41,813 bases of DNA, from positions 1 to 41,813 of the forward strand of contig PLUC01000155.1 of the NCBI GenBank assembly GCA_003165415.1, written 5' to 3'. The position numbers were made by a program, and so were the translations under genes. This DNA comes from Holophagaceae bacterium (GTDB lineage Bacteria > Acidobacteriota > Holophagae > Holophagales > Holophagaceae). Positions 15,396-23,874 of the stretch are shown in pieces. Position 1 is the first letter of the stretch. Each line of letters begins with the position of its first letter. The notes beneath the pieces are model-generated. The model was not told the origin of the DNA, did no database searches, and was given only the letters and a program-made list of their open reading frames with translations.

Positions 15396-16225
15396 TCAGC
15401 CTCCTTTTCCGTGCGCTGTGCGGCCATGTAGGCGTCGGGCAGCCCGCTCTTCTGGGAGCCGTCCGGGGCGTAGACGGTGTCGGCGCCGATATCACTGAGG
15501 GGGGACCGCCCGCTCGCGTTGCTCGCTCTTCGTCCCCCCTCAGACTCCCCCACTCCATGCCCGGGCAGAGCCCGGACATGGAGTCCGGCCTCCTGTGCGG
15601 CCACGTATGCGTCGGGCAGCCCGCTCTTCTGGGAGCCGTCCGGGGCGTAGACGGTGTCGGCCCGGAGCAGCACGCCCACGGTCATCCAGAGGATCCGCAG
15701 ATCGAGCGCCAGGCTGGGGTGGTCCACGTACCAGACGTCCAGGGCCACCCGCTCCCGCCAGGAATGCCGGGCGGCGCCGTTCACCTGCTGCCAGCCGGTC
15801 ATGCCCGGGAGCACTTCCAGCCGGCGCCGGTCGAAGGGGGAGTAGTAGGGCAGGAACTCGGGCAGCAGGGGCCGGGGGCCCACCAGGCTCATCTCCCCCA
15901 TCAGCACGTTGCAGAGCTGGGGCAGCTCGTCCAGGCGCAGGTTGCGCAGGATCCGGCCGACCCGGGTGATGCGGAAGTCGTCCCGGCTGGTCTCCAGGCC
16001 GGTGCCCAGGCGGGTGCTGCCGTGGCGCATGGTGCGGAACTTGATGATGGAGAAGGGGCGGCCGCCGAGCCCCAGCCTGCGCTGGCGGAACCAGGCGGGC
16101 CCCGGGCTGTCCAGGCGGACGGCCGCGGCCAATCCGGCCAGCAGCGGGCTGGCCAGCAGCAGGATGGTGGTGCCCAGCAGCAGGTCGAAGGCCCGCTTCC
16201 CGGACCGGGCGCCCGCGCCGCTCAC
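15392..16225 (-). CDS. Bacterial sugar transferase (PglC-type initiating phosphoglycosyltransferase) with duplicated tail
   Basis: The start is the GTG at 16225, overlapping the HAD stop as GTGA; the frame is open far upstream but that region is antisense or shadow. The 277-aa product has one N-terminal membrane segment (FDLLLGTTILLLASPLLAGLA), then FRQRRLG, IIKFRTM, LRLDELPQLCNVLMGEMSLVGPRP and VLPGMTGWQQVNG. It should transfer a sugar-1-phosphate to undecaprenyl phosphate and so start the repeat unit. The core ends near residue 200. After that the tail is odd: ADTVYAPDGSQKSGLPDAY occurs twice (from about residues 189 and 248), separated by Gly/Ser/Arg-rich sequence encoded by a palindromic DNA segment. 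Confidence 0.92.
   Translation of the reverse strand: MSGAGARSGKRAFDLLLGTTILLLASPLLAGLAAAVRLDSPGPAWFRQRRLGLGGRPFSIIKFRTMRHGSTRLGTGLETSRDDFRITRVGRILRNLRLDELPQLCNVLMGEMSLVGPRPLLPEFLPYYSPFDRRRLEVLPGMTGWQQVNGAARHSWRERVALDVWYVDHPSLALDLRILWMTVGVLLRADTVYAPDGSQKSGLPDAYVAAQEAGLHVRALPGHGVGESEGGRRASNASGRSPLSDIGADTVYAPDGSQKSGLPDAYMAAQRTEKEAE
15416..15661. repeat. 69-bp direct repeat flanking a palindromic insert, within a coding region
   Basis: Bases 15416-15484 and 15593-15661 match at 67 of 69 positions; the offset is 177 nt (59 codons), so the reading frame is kept. Between them lie two hairpins: CTGAGGGGGGAC (15495-15506) against GTCCCCCCTCAG (15532-15543), a perfect 12-bp stem, and a 15-bp stem with one mismatch centred on AGA (15552-15584, core CCCGGGC/GCCCGGA). 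The arrangement looks like a small palindromic element plus a duplication of the host gene's 3' coding end. I see no second copy of the palindromic core in this window. Confidence 0.85.
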
Positions 16226-16941
16226 AGCACACCCCGCACCGCGTCGGCCGCGCCCAGCAGCCCGTCCAGGTCCTCCAGGGGCCCGATCAGCAGGTGGGGC
16301 GCCTGCCCGGGGTCCGCCTCCATCCCGGCGAAGGGCCCGGTGGACACCCCGATGGTGAGCATGCCCAGCCGCCTCGGCCCGGCGAAATCGCAGGCCGCGT
16401 TGTCGCCCACGTAGACGCACCGGTCCGGGGCCACGCCCAGGCGGGCGCAGGCCAGCTGGAAGGGGAACGGGCTCGGCTTGCGCTGGTGCTCCGCCAGCTC
16501 GCCGGTGAACACCATCTGGTCGAACCAGGGGCCGAGGCCCAGGGCGTCCACTTTGTACTTCTGGGTGGGCGGGTGGCCGTCGGTGACCAGGAACAGCCGG
16601 AACCCGGCCTGCCTGAGCCGGCCCAGGGTCCGCTCCGCGCCCGGGTAGGGCACGGCCGGCGGGCGGTGCCGGTGGTAGCGCTCCACCAGTTCGGCCACCA
16701 GCCGGGGATCCCAGGCGCCCAGCCGGTTCAGCACCTGGTCGAACAGGTGCGGGTGGGCCAGGGTGAGGCTGCCCAGGGCGTCCTCGCAGGCCCGCGCCAC
16801 CTGGCTGCGCCCGCAGCCCAGGCGCCGGCCGAACTCGGAGGCGATGGCGTCGAAGAAGGAGCGGGCGAAGGCGTCCTGGTCCCACAGGGTGTAGTCCAGG
16901 TCGAAGCCCACCGCGCGCACGGCGTCCAGAGGGGATTCCAT
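16222..16941 (-). CDS. HAD-superfamily hydrolase
   Basis: The 239-aa protein has the HAD motifs in order: VGFDLDYTLW (Asp14 and Asp16, the phosphoaspartate pair), FLVTDGHPPTQKYKVDALG (motif II and the nearby lysine), a lysine in HQRKPSPFPF, and VYVGDNAACDFAGPRRLGM (motif IV). It is likely a phosphatase for a small phosphorylated sugar or related metabolite. It starts 3 nt after the ATP-grasp gene ends and overlaps the sugar transferase start by 4 nt, so it belongs to the same unit. Confidence 0.88.
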   Translation of the reverse strand: MESPLDAVRAVGFDLDYTLWDQDAFARSFFDAIASEFGRRLGCGRSQVARACEDALGSLTLAHPHLFDQVLNRLGAWDPRLVAELVERYHRHRPPAVPYPGAERTLGRLRQAGFRLFLVTDGHPPTQKYKVDALGLGPWFDQMVFTGELAEHQRKPSPFPFQLACARLGVAPDRCVYVGDNAACDFAGPRRLGMLTIGVSTGPFAGMEADPGQAPHLLIGPLEDLDGLLGAADAVRGVL

Positions 16942-16944
16942 GGC

Positions 16945-17940
16945 TCAGGCCTCCTTTCCCAGGGGCGCCCCCGGCTCGCGGTAGACCTCGTCCCAGTAGC
17001 GGACCATGAGCAGCGGGGCGCAGGGCTTGAGCCAGGGCTCGGGATCCGCGCCCCGGGCCAGGTCCAGGATCCCCTCGAACAGGGGCACCCCGGCGGCCTG
17101 GCTCAGGATGGCGGTGCCGGCCATGCGGGCGTTGATCTCGGTGAAGGCGACCCCGCCGCCCGGGCCGGCGAAGCACTGGAAGTTGAGCGGCCCCGCCATG
17201 CCCAGGGCCCGCACCAGGGTCCGGACCGGTTCCAGGAGCTCCGCCCGCCAGTGGGTGATCCCCTTGGAGGAGACCCCGGACTCGGTGGCGAGCCGCTGCC
17301 GGGGCGACAGGATGCGCAGTTCGCTGTCCAGGGTGGCCAGGGCGTCGATGGTGTATTCCACCCCCTCCAGGCACTCCTGCACCACCGCGCGCTCCACGTA
17401 GCGGGCGAAGAAGGCGGCCTCGGCATGGTTCCGGGCCAGGTGCACCCCGGTGCCGCCCCTTCCGGAGCGGGGCTTGACGATGAGCGGGAAGCGCTCGAAC
17501 AGGCCTTCCCGGTAGTCCTCGGCCGCCACGGTCCGGGCGGTGGGGATGCCCAGGTCCTTGAAACACTGGTACATGCGCAGCTTGTCGGCGCACACGGACA
17601 GGGCCCTGGGGCTGGAGAGCATGATGCGGGTGCCCAGCGCCTCGAACCGCGCCCGGTGTTCCCCGCAGATGGCCAGCTCCTCGTCCAGGGCCGGCAGGAA
17701 CAGGTCCACCGCCTCCCGCTGGCACACGGCCAGCATCCGCTCCAGGTAGGCGGGGGCCCCGACCCTGGGCACCACGTAGGCGGCGTCGGCGAAGTGGAAC
17801 CCCACCGAGGCGGGGTCGCAGTCCGCCGCCACCACCCGGCAGCCCAGGGCCTGGAAGGCCTTGTATTGGGTCACGGTGGGCGGGGAGCCGGCCGCGGTGC
17901 GCAGGAGGGTCAGTGGGGCTGGGTTCCGGGGGGTGGTCAT
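16945..17940 (-). CDS. ATP-grasp ligase (CarB-like)
   Basis: This 331-aa protein resembles carbamoyl-phosphate-synthase-like ATP-grasp enzymes found in capsule and O-antigen loci. The N-terminal Rossmann-like part (FQALGCRVVAADCDP) is followed by ATP-binding segments: LCADKLRMYQ-like VCADKLRMYQCF, LIVKPRSGRGGTGV, and the metal-binding VAFTEINARMAGTA. Such enzymes join a carboxylate to an amine through an acyl phosphate. In this cluster it may attach an amino acid or another acid to an amino sugar; the substrate is unknown. Confidence 0.85.
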   Translation of the reverse strand: MTTPRNPAPLTLLRTAAGSPPTVTQYKAFQALGCRVVAADCDPASVGFHFADAAYVVPRVGAPAYLERMLAVCQREAVDLFLPALDEELAICGEHRARFEALGTRIMLSSPRALSVCADKLRMYQCFKDLGIPTARTVAAEDYREGLFERFPLIVKPRSGRGGTGVHLARNHAEAAFFARYVERAVVQECLEGVEYTIDALATLDSELRILSPRQRLATESGVSSKGITHWRAELLEPVRTLVRALGMAGPLNFQCFAGPGGGVAFTEINARMAGTAILSQAAGVPLFEGILDLARGADPEPWLKPCAPLLMVRYWDEVYREPGAPLGKEA

Positions 17941-17962
17941 GGCGCGCGCTCTCCATCGGGGG

Positions 17963-19000
17963 TCAGGGCTGGCGGTAGCCGGGGAAGAAGCCCCCGGCGG
18001 CTTCGGCCAGGCCCCGCCGCCGGAGCAGGATCTGGTAGCGGTCCGGTTGCAGGACCATGCGGAAGGTGCCGAACCGGGCCCTCAGTTTGGAGAAGCCCTG
18101 CTTGAAGAAGGCCAGGGAGTCCTCCTGGCAGCCCACCCCTCCGCCCAGGTGCATGAACCGGCCGCCCCGCCCCTTGGCCCAGTCGCGCATGTGCACGAGC
18201 ATCATCTTGGCCGGGCCGGCCCGGCGGTAGGCTTCGCCGGTGCCGCTGAGGTGGAACTGCACCAGGCCGTCCACCCAGGTGAACAGGCCGGCCGCCGCCG
18301 CGGCGCCATCCGGGGCCTGGACGATGCTCAGGTGCAGGCGCTCGCCCAGACACCGGCGCAGTTCCTGGTAGTAGCCGCGCTCGAAGAAGTAGAAGGCGTC
18401 GGCGGCCCGCAGGCGCATGGTCTGCTCGTAGACGCTGATGAAGTCGTCCAGCCGGTCCCAGCGGTCCACCAGCACCCGGAAGCCCTCCCGCTCGAGCCTG
18501 CGCACGTCGGCGAGGTGGTTGACCCGGGTCTGGCGGTCCAGCATGGCCCGGGGCAGGCTCAGGTCCAGGTAGACCGTCTCCCCGTGGTTGACCAGGGCGC
18601 CGAAGGCACGGAACGGGCCTTCGGGCAGGGGCAGCAGCGGATGCAGGCGCAGGAAGGCGCTGACGATCCCGGCGGCCGCCCCCACCCCCCGGAAGGCCTC
18701 GAGCATGGCCGCCACCGTGCCGTCGCCTGGGTCGCCGCGCAGCAGCGGGCAGGGGTAGCCGTAGGGCGCCACCGCATCCCGCCAGCGGGCACCGGGATCC
18801 AGCTCCGGGGGCAGCGGGCGCAGCACCATCGGGATGAGCATGGCCGCCTCCCCCTCTGCCGCCCAGAAGGCCGCCGGCCGGCCCCCCTCGTGGCGGGCGC
18901 AGAGTTCCACATAGGCCGGCAGGTGATAGAAATCGTGGGGGGCGCCCCGGAGGAAATCCAGCCACCTGGGGTCGTCGCAGGAGAGCAGTTCAGCTCGCAT
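17963..19000 (-). CDS. FemAB/GNAT-type acyl- or aminoacyltransferase
   Basis: The 345-aa protein has the two-lobed GNAT arrangement of FemAB/BioF2-like proteins: FYHLPAYVELCARHEGG, VAPYGYPCPLL, YLDLSLPRAMLDRQTRVNHLADVRRLEREGFRV, YEQTMRLRAADAFYFF, and a C-terminal acyl-binding lobe (HLSGTGEAYRRAGPAKMMLVHMRDWAKGRGGRFMHLGGG). Homologues in polysaccharide loci are thought to acylate or aminoacylate sugars. It overlaps the preceding glycosyltransferase by 11 nt. Confidence 0.82.
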   Translation of the reverse strand: MRAELLSCDDPRWLDFLRGAPHDFYHLPAYVELCARHEGGRPAAFWAAEGEAAMLIPMVLRPLPPELDPGARWRDAVAPYGYPCPLLRGDPGDGTVAAMLEAFRGVGAAAGIVSAFLRLHPLLPLPEGPFRAFGALVNHGETVYLDLSLPRAMLDRQTRVNHLADVRRLEREGFRVLVDRWDRLDDFISVYEQTMRLRAADAFYFFERGYYQELRRCLGERLHLSIVQAPDGAAAAAGLFTWVDGLVQFHLSGTGEAYRRAGPAKMMLVHMRDWAKGRGGRFMHLGGGVGCQEDSLAFFKQGFSKLRARFGTFRMVLQPDRYQILLRRRGLAEAAGGFFPGYRQP

Positions 19001-20234
19001 GGGCCCTCCCCCGCCGGCACAGCACGGCCTCCGTCAGCACCGCTTCGAACCGGGCGGCCAGGACCCGGAAGTCGAAGTTGGCCTCCACGTGGGCCCTGCC
19101 CCGCCGGCCCATCTCCCGCCGCGGCCCGGAGCCCAAGGCCAGGAGCCGCTCCATGCCCGCCGCCATGGCAGCGGGATCCCCCGGACGGACGGTGATGCCG
19201 CATCCGGCCTCGGCGATGGGGTTGTTGGGGCAGTCCAGGCCGATCACCGTGGGCCGGGCCATGGCCATGTAGTCGTACAGCTTGTTGAAGCTGATCCCGT
19301 GCTGCCAGAGGCCGCTGGCCTGGGAGCTGACCCAGAAGGCGTCGGCCCGGGCCAGGGTCGCGTACACCTCCAGCTTGGGCACGGGGGGCAGGAAGGCGAG
19401 GCTGGTCAGGCCCTCCGCCCGGGCCCGGGCCTCCAGCCGCGGTTTTTCCGGACCGGTGCCCACCAGCACCAGCTTCAGACGGCGCCACGGACGGCGCGCC
19501 TGGAGCAGGGATGCCGCGTCCACCATGACGTCCAGGGCGTTGGTGCGGCCGTGGGAACCGGCGTACATGAAGGTGAAGCTGTCCCCCTCCTCCGGCTCCA
19601 GCACCGGCGGCACCAGGCTCAGGTCGATCCCGTTGGAGACCCAGGTGACGGCGCCGGGATCCCCGCCCCGCTCCGCCACCCGGGGGCCGATCCCGGGCAG
19701 GAGGGTGATGATGTGGTCGGCCTCCCGGTACAGCTCGCGCTCGATCCGCCCCATGATCCACACCAGGGGGTGCCAGCGGGAGACGCCCATCACGTCGATG
19801 AGCGACTGCGGCCACACGTCGCGGATCTCCAGCACGAAGGGTACCTGCAGCCGGCGGGCGAGCCGCAGCGCGGCCTGGGCCCCGAACAGGTGCGGGCTGC
19901 TGCCCACGATCACGTCGGGGCGGCCGTCCAGGTGCCGGATCAGGGTGTGCTCCACCGCCCGGGCGAAGGCGAGCATGTTCCACACCCGGGCGGCGCCGCC
20001 GCTGCCGGCGTAGCCGGGGGTGCGCAGCCAGACGAAGGGCACGCCGCCGTGCACCTCCCGGCGCACGGCTTCCCCCGGCTCCAGCCGGTCGGTGCGGGTG
20101 ATGTGGTCGAAGCCCGCGGCGGCGATCACCGGCTGGTGCCCCATGGCCGCCAGGGCCCGGGCCAGGGAATAGTGCCGGGTTCCTCCGGGCTGGGTCGGCG
20201 GGAAGGCGTAATGGTTGACCAGGAGGATTCGCAT
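18990..20234 (-). CDS. Glycosyltransferase family 4 (WbuB-like)
   Basis: The 414-aa protein has the GT-B fold of family 4. The N-terminal acceptor domain begins MRILLVNHYAFPPTQPGGTRHYSLARAL, with EIRDVWPQSL near the middle. The C-terminal donor-binding domain has VSNGIDLSLVPP, FMYAGSHGRTNALDVMVDA, LVGTGPEKPRLEARA and SFNKLYDYMAMARPTVIG. WbuB-type enzymes transfer amino-deoxy sugars in O-antigen assembly. The overlap with the FemAB-like gene indicates coupling. Confidence 0.88.
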   Translation of the reverse strand: MRILLVNHYAFPPTQPGGTRHYSLARALAAMGHQPVIAAAGFDHITRTDRLEPGEAVRREVHGGVPFVWLRTPGYAGSGGAARVWNMLAFARAVEHTLIRHLDGRPDVIVGSSPHLFGAQAALRLARRLQVPFVLEIRDVWPQSLIDVMGVSRWHPLVWIMGRIERELYREADHIITLLPGIGPRVAERGGDPGAVTWVSNGIDLSLVPPVLEPEEGDSFTFMYAGSHGRTNALDVMVDAASLLQARRPWRRLKLVLVGTGPEKPRLEARARAEGLTSLAFLPPVPKLEVYATLARADAFWVSSQASGLWQHGISFNKLYDYMAMARPTVIGLDCPNNPIAEAGCGITVRPGDPAAMAAGMERLLALGSGPRREMGRRGRAHVEANFDFRVLAARFEAVLTEAVLCRRGRAHAS

Positions 20235-20258
20235 CAGACGGCACCAAAAAATGAGGGT

Positions 20259-21389
20259 TCAAGCGAGGCGGGCCCGGCGGAGGTGCCAGAGGAGGTTCCG
20301 GGATTCCACCTCCCAGCGGTAACGCTCCTGGTAGGCCGCGCGGCCCGCCGCAGCGAAGCACCGGAGGCCCCCGGGGTCCGAGCACATCTCGACCAGGGCC
20401 CGGGCCACCGCGCCGGGCACCGGGTCGGCCACCCGGCCGGCGCCGGCCTCCACCACCAGCCGGCGCCAGAGGGGAAAGTCCGAGGCCAGCACCGGAATGC
20501 CCATGGCCATGTACTCGAACAACTTGGTGGGCAGGGACTCCAGGTAGTTGGGCCGGGGCAGCAGGGTCACCAGGCCGACGCCGGCGCCCGCGGCGCGCGC
20601 CAGGAGGGCTTCCGGCGCCAGCCAGGGAATGTGGACGCACCAGCCCTCGGCCGCGGCCGCCTGGATGGCCGAGCCGATCTCCGCCTCCATGATCCAGCCG
20701 ATCAGCTCCAGGCGCAGGTCCGGCAGCCGGCGCCGGGCCTCCCGCACGGCCTCCAGGGCCAGGAGGATGCCCCGCGCCTGGGACAGTCCGCCCACATAAA
20801 GGATCCGGCGGGGATCCGGGGGGGTACCGGCCAGGCCGAACAGGGCCTTGGGATAGTTGTGCAGCACCCGGGTCTCGGCCCCCGGCCAGGCCTGGGCGAT
20901 CGCCTCGGTGGCCGGCGCGAAGCCGCTGAACAGCTCCCGGGCCGCGCGCAGCATGCACGCGGCCAGGCGCGAGGCGGGGGCCCTCAGGCCCGGCGGCAGG
21001 TAGCTCTTGGACGCCAGCTGCAGGGGCAGGTCCTCGTGGATGTCGTAAAGGGTGTAGGTCCCCGGGCGCAGGATGCCCAGGAGCGCCATGGCCGGCACCA
21101 GTTCCGGATCGTGGAACTGCACCAGCCGGAACGGCCCGTGCCGGAGCACCTCCCGCCAGACTCCCAGGGACAGACGGACCCGCGCCACCCGCCCGCCGGG
21201 CATGGCCAGCGGGTGCACCACCAGCCTGGGGTCGGCGCTCCAGCCGGACCGGACCGGCGGCTCGGCCAGGGGAACGAACACGTGGGTTTCCACGCCCCAG
21301 GCCAGGCAGGTGGCCAGTTCCCGTTCGAACACCCGGGGATCGCCCCAGGCGTGGGCGGTGGTGACCACGGCCATCCTCCCGGCGCTCAT
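20259..21389 (-). CDS. Glycosyltransferase, GT4-like
   Basis: The ATG at 21389 overlaps the Wzy stop (ATGA, 21389-21386), so the start is set there, giving 376 aa although the frame extends upstream. It is a GT-B glycosyltransferase: HAWGDPRVFERELATCL, LVQFHDPELVPAMALLG, YDIHEDLPLQLA, ILYVGGLSQARGILLALEA, and the donor-site stretch LESLPTKLFEYMAMGIPVLASDFPLW. It is expected to add one sugar of the lipid-linked repeat unit on the cytoplasmic face. Donor and linkage cannot be told. Confidence 0.87.
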   Translation of the reverse strand: MSAGRMAVVTTAHAWGDPRVFERELATCLAWGVETHVFVPLAEPPVRSGWSADPRLVVHPLAMPGGRVARVRLSLGVWREVLRHGPFRLVQFHDPELVPAMALLGILRPGTYTLYDIHEDLPLQLASKSYLPPGLRAPASRLAACMLRAARELFSGFAPATEAIAQAWPGAETRVLHNYPKALFGLAGTPPDPRRILYVGGLSQARGILLALEAVREARRRLPDLRLELIGWIMEAEIGSAIQAAAAEGWCVHIPWLAPEALLARAAGAGVGLVTLLPRPNYLESLPTKLFEYMAMGIPVLASDFPLWRRLVVEAGAGRVADPVPGAVARALVEMCSDPGGLRCFAAAGRAAYQERYRWEVESRNLLWHLRRARLA

Positions 21390-22588
21390 GGCGCCACCCG
21401 GGCGGGGCGCGGCCAGAGCATGAGGGCCGAGCTGATGAACATGAACAGGGGCCGGTTGTCGTTCAGGTCGCCGCTGACCATGGCGTTGATCAGGTAGAAC
21501 ACCGCCCCGGCGAACACCACCCGTCCTCCCGGCAGCCAAGTCCCGGACCAGCCCGCCACCACCGCCGCCAGCAGCACCAGGAGGGTGACGGCCCCGCAGA
21601 TCCAGCCCGATTCCAGGGTGACCTCCGCCAGGAGGTTGTGCGGATACTGGCGGCCCACCCCCCGTTCCGGATCCACCCAGGTGGCGAATCCGCCCCAGCC
21701 GATGCCCCAGGGGGCCTCGCCGATGATCCGCCAGGCATCATGGAGGGCGTTCACCCGGTAGCTCTCCGAGGATCCGTACTGCCCCTGGAAGAACGCCTCC
21801 ACCCGCGCCAGGGACCCCTTGGGCGCCAGCGACAGGCTGGACCCGAGCACGGCCAGGAACAGCCCCGCGGCCCAAAGCAGCCGCAGCAGCCCGCGGCCAA
21901 GGCGCATCCGCCCGATTCCGAACAGGAGGACGAGCACCGCCAGGGCGGCCAGGATGGGGCCCCGGGACCCGGAAAACGTCCCGGCGACCCCCGCCAGCAC
22001 CAGGATCCCGAAGGTGAGCGCCGGCAGGGGGGCGTCGCCCGCCAGGACGATGGCGGCGTAGGTGAACAGCAGGCCGGAGGCCCGGCCCAGGGAGATGGTG
22101 CCGGCCCCGAAGGCCTGCAGCCGCTGGGCCGACCGGCCGCCGCCCAGCAGCCCCCCGAAGGCGATGACGAGGCAGAAACAGGCCAGGGCGTTCATGAGCC
22201 TGATCCGGTCGCTGTCGTCGTCGATGAGGAACAGGGGGGCCAGGGCGGAAAGGAGGGTGAAGGTGAAGATGGTGGCCATCTTCTGGAAGGCGTACGGGGA
22301 GTGCGCCGCCTGCGCCAGCCCGGGCACGAAGCTGAGGAACCAGACGCCCATCAGGGCCGGACCGCCCAGGGAGCGCAGCCGGGCCCCGCGCAGGGAGCGG
22401 ACGGCGAGGGTCCCGGTGAGCAGGGCGCCGGTGAGCAGGGTGAGGTCCACCGGGAACCCCTCCAGCCTGGGATCGGCCTTCAGGTCCCCGGCGAACAGGA
22501 AGGCCGCCAGGGCCAGGAAGCGAGGGCGGGTGGCGAAGGTCCGCAGCCAGGCCGCGAGCCCCGCCCGGAGACGGCGGAATGGGCTCAT
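21386..22588 (-). CDS. O-antigen ligase/polymerase-like membrane protein (probable Wzy)
   Basis: The start is the ATG at 22588, which overlaps the flippase stop by 4 nt; the longer open frame upstream is antisense-type shadow. The 400-aa protein is rich in hydrophobic segments (roughly ten) with a large periplasmic-type loop (about residues 265-330) holding SYRVNALHDAWRIIGEAPWGIGWGGF and GVGRQYPHNLLAEVTLESGW, the pattern of Wzy_C/O-antigen ligase proteins (conserved HN before a long hydrophobic stretch). In a cluster with Wzx and Wzz it is most likely the polymerase. Confidence 0.85.
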   Translation of the reverse strand: MSPFRRLRAGLAAWLRTFATRPRFLALAAFLFAGDLKADPRLEGFPVDLTLLTGALLTGTLAVRSLRGARLRSLGGPALMGVWFLSFVPGLAQAAHSPYAFQKMATIFTFTLLSALAPLFLIDDDSDRIRLMNALACFCLVIAFGGLLGGGRSAQRLQAFGAGTISLGRASGLLFTYAAIVLAGDAPLPALTFGILVLAGVAGTFSGSRGPILAALAVLVLLFGIGRMRLGRGLLRLLWAAGLFLAVLGSSLSLAPKGSLARVEAFFQGQYGSSESYRVNALHDAWRIIGEAPWGIGWGGFATWVDPERGVGRQYPHNLLAEVTLESGWICGAVTLLVLLAAVVAGWSGTWLPGGRVVFAGAVFYLINAMVSGDLNDNRPLFMFISSALMLWPRPARVAP

Positions 22589-23874
22589 GGCGCGGCCTTC
22601 CGGGCCGCGCTGTGCGCGCGGATGGCGTACCAGGTGATCAGGCCGTAGATGACGTAGGCCAGGGTCCCGGTGGCGCCGAACAGGAAGATGGCGGGCCGGG
22701 GCTGCCACTTGAGCAGGTAGGCGATCAGGATGCCGCTGAACAGCAGGCCGGACCGGACCAGCTCCCGGTAGAACGCCAGGTCCTGCCGCTCCAGCACCAT
22801 CAGGGTGCTGTCGGCGCAGGCGGCGGTGAACTGGGCCAGGGCCATGGGCGCGATGGCCACCACGAAGATGCCCGCCTCCCGCCAGTTCCGCCCGAAGAGG
22901 ACCGGGAACAGGAACCAGCCCGCGGCCATGGCTGCGAGCATGAGCGGCAGGCCCAGGAGGAACATCCGGCGCAGGGTGCCGCGGAACAGCACCATGAGGC
23001 CGCCGGCGTCCCGGTTCACCGTGGCCGCCACCTCCCCGAAATAGACCTGGGCCACCGATTCGCCGATGACCGAGCTGGGCAGGGCGAACACCCGCTGGGC
23101 CAGGGCGAACCACCCGGCCACCGCCGGGCCGAAGTACACGGCCAGCAGCAGCGCCGGCATGCGCAGGTTGCAGGTGTTCATGAGCGCGGTGGAGCTGGCG
23201 ATCACCGGGAAGCGGCGGAAGCGCACCATGGCCCGCCACATCCCGGCCCAGCGCACCTGCCTGAGCCGGGCCAGGTCGTTGCGCCAGTCCAGCATGGCCA
23301 GGGTGCGGGTGCCGTTGCTCCGGCCCACCGCGTGCCCCAGCAGCAGGCCCAGGGGGCCCTTGACCACCGTCCCCACCCCCACCTGGAGCGCAACCTGGGT
23401 CACACTCTGGGTCACCTTGGTGCGGGCGATGCGGGCGTAGCCGCCCTTGCGGATGGCCCAGCAGTTGAACACCTGGTAGAAGCCCACCCCGAAGATGCTC
23501 ACCGGCACCAGCCACAGGTAGGGCCCCAGCGCGGGCACCCCGGTCCAGGCGACGACCCGCTCCCGCAGCAGGTACAGGACCAGCGAACTGAGGCTGGCGG
23601 TGACCACCACCAGGAGCATGCACACCGCCAGCAGATCCACCGCCTCGGCGTCGTCCTCGGGGATGGGCAGGGCGAACTCGTAGCGCAGGGAGGCGAGGAT
23701 CACCAGGAGGGCCAGGAGGGACATGTACACCACCAGAGCCCCGAAGTCGGCCGGCGTGTAGAGCCGGGTGAGGACCGGCGAGGCCAGGACCAGGAGGCCC
23801 TGGGCCACGGCGGTGCCGCCGGCCACCTGCAGCACCTTCAGGCGGAAGCCCTGGAGCTGGAACGGGAGCCTCAT
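22585..23874 (-). CDS. Polysaccharide flippase (Wzx-like)
   Basis: The 429-aa protein is a MOP-superfamily exporter: about 12 hydrophobic segments beginning with VAGGTAVAQGLLVLASPVLTRLYTPADFGAL, the usual N-terminal pattern of Wzx/RfbX proteins, and LRYEFALPIP after the second segment. It should flip the undecaprenyl-linked repeat unit to the periplasm. It overlaps both neighbours by 4 nt. Confidence 0.9.
   Translation of the reverse strand: MRLPFQLQGFRLKVLQVAGGTAVAQGLLVLASPVLTRLYTPADFGALVVYMSLLALLVILASLRYEFALPIPEDDAEAVDLLAVCMLLVVVTASLSSLVLYLLRERVVAWTGVPALGPYLWLVPVSIFGVGFYQVFNCWAIRKGGYARIARTKVTQSVTQVALQVGVGTVVKGPLGLLLGHAVGRSNGTRTLAMLDWRNDLARLRQVRWAGMWRAMVRFRRFPVIASSTALMNTCNLRMPALLLAVYFGPAVAGWFALAQRVFALPSSVIGESVAQVYFGEVAATVNRDAGGLMVLFRGTLRRMFLLGLPLMLAAMAAGWFLFPVLFGRNWREAGIFVVAIAPMALAQFTAACADSTLMVLERQDLAFYRELVRSGLLFSGILIAYLLKWQPRPAIFLFGATGTLAYVIYGLITWYAIRAHSAARKAAP

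Noticed and set aside
16226..17956. Minus-strand frame continuous with the sugar transferase, apparently 854 codons
   Set aside because: The upstream part is a shifted-frame shadow of the HAD and ATP-grasp genes; the transferase itself begins at the GTG at 16225.
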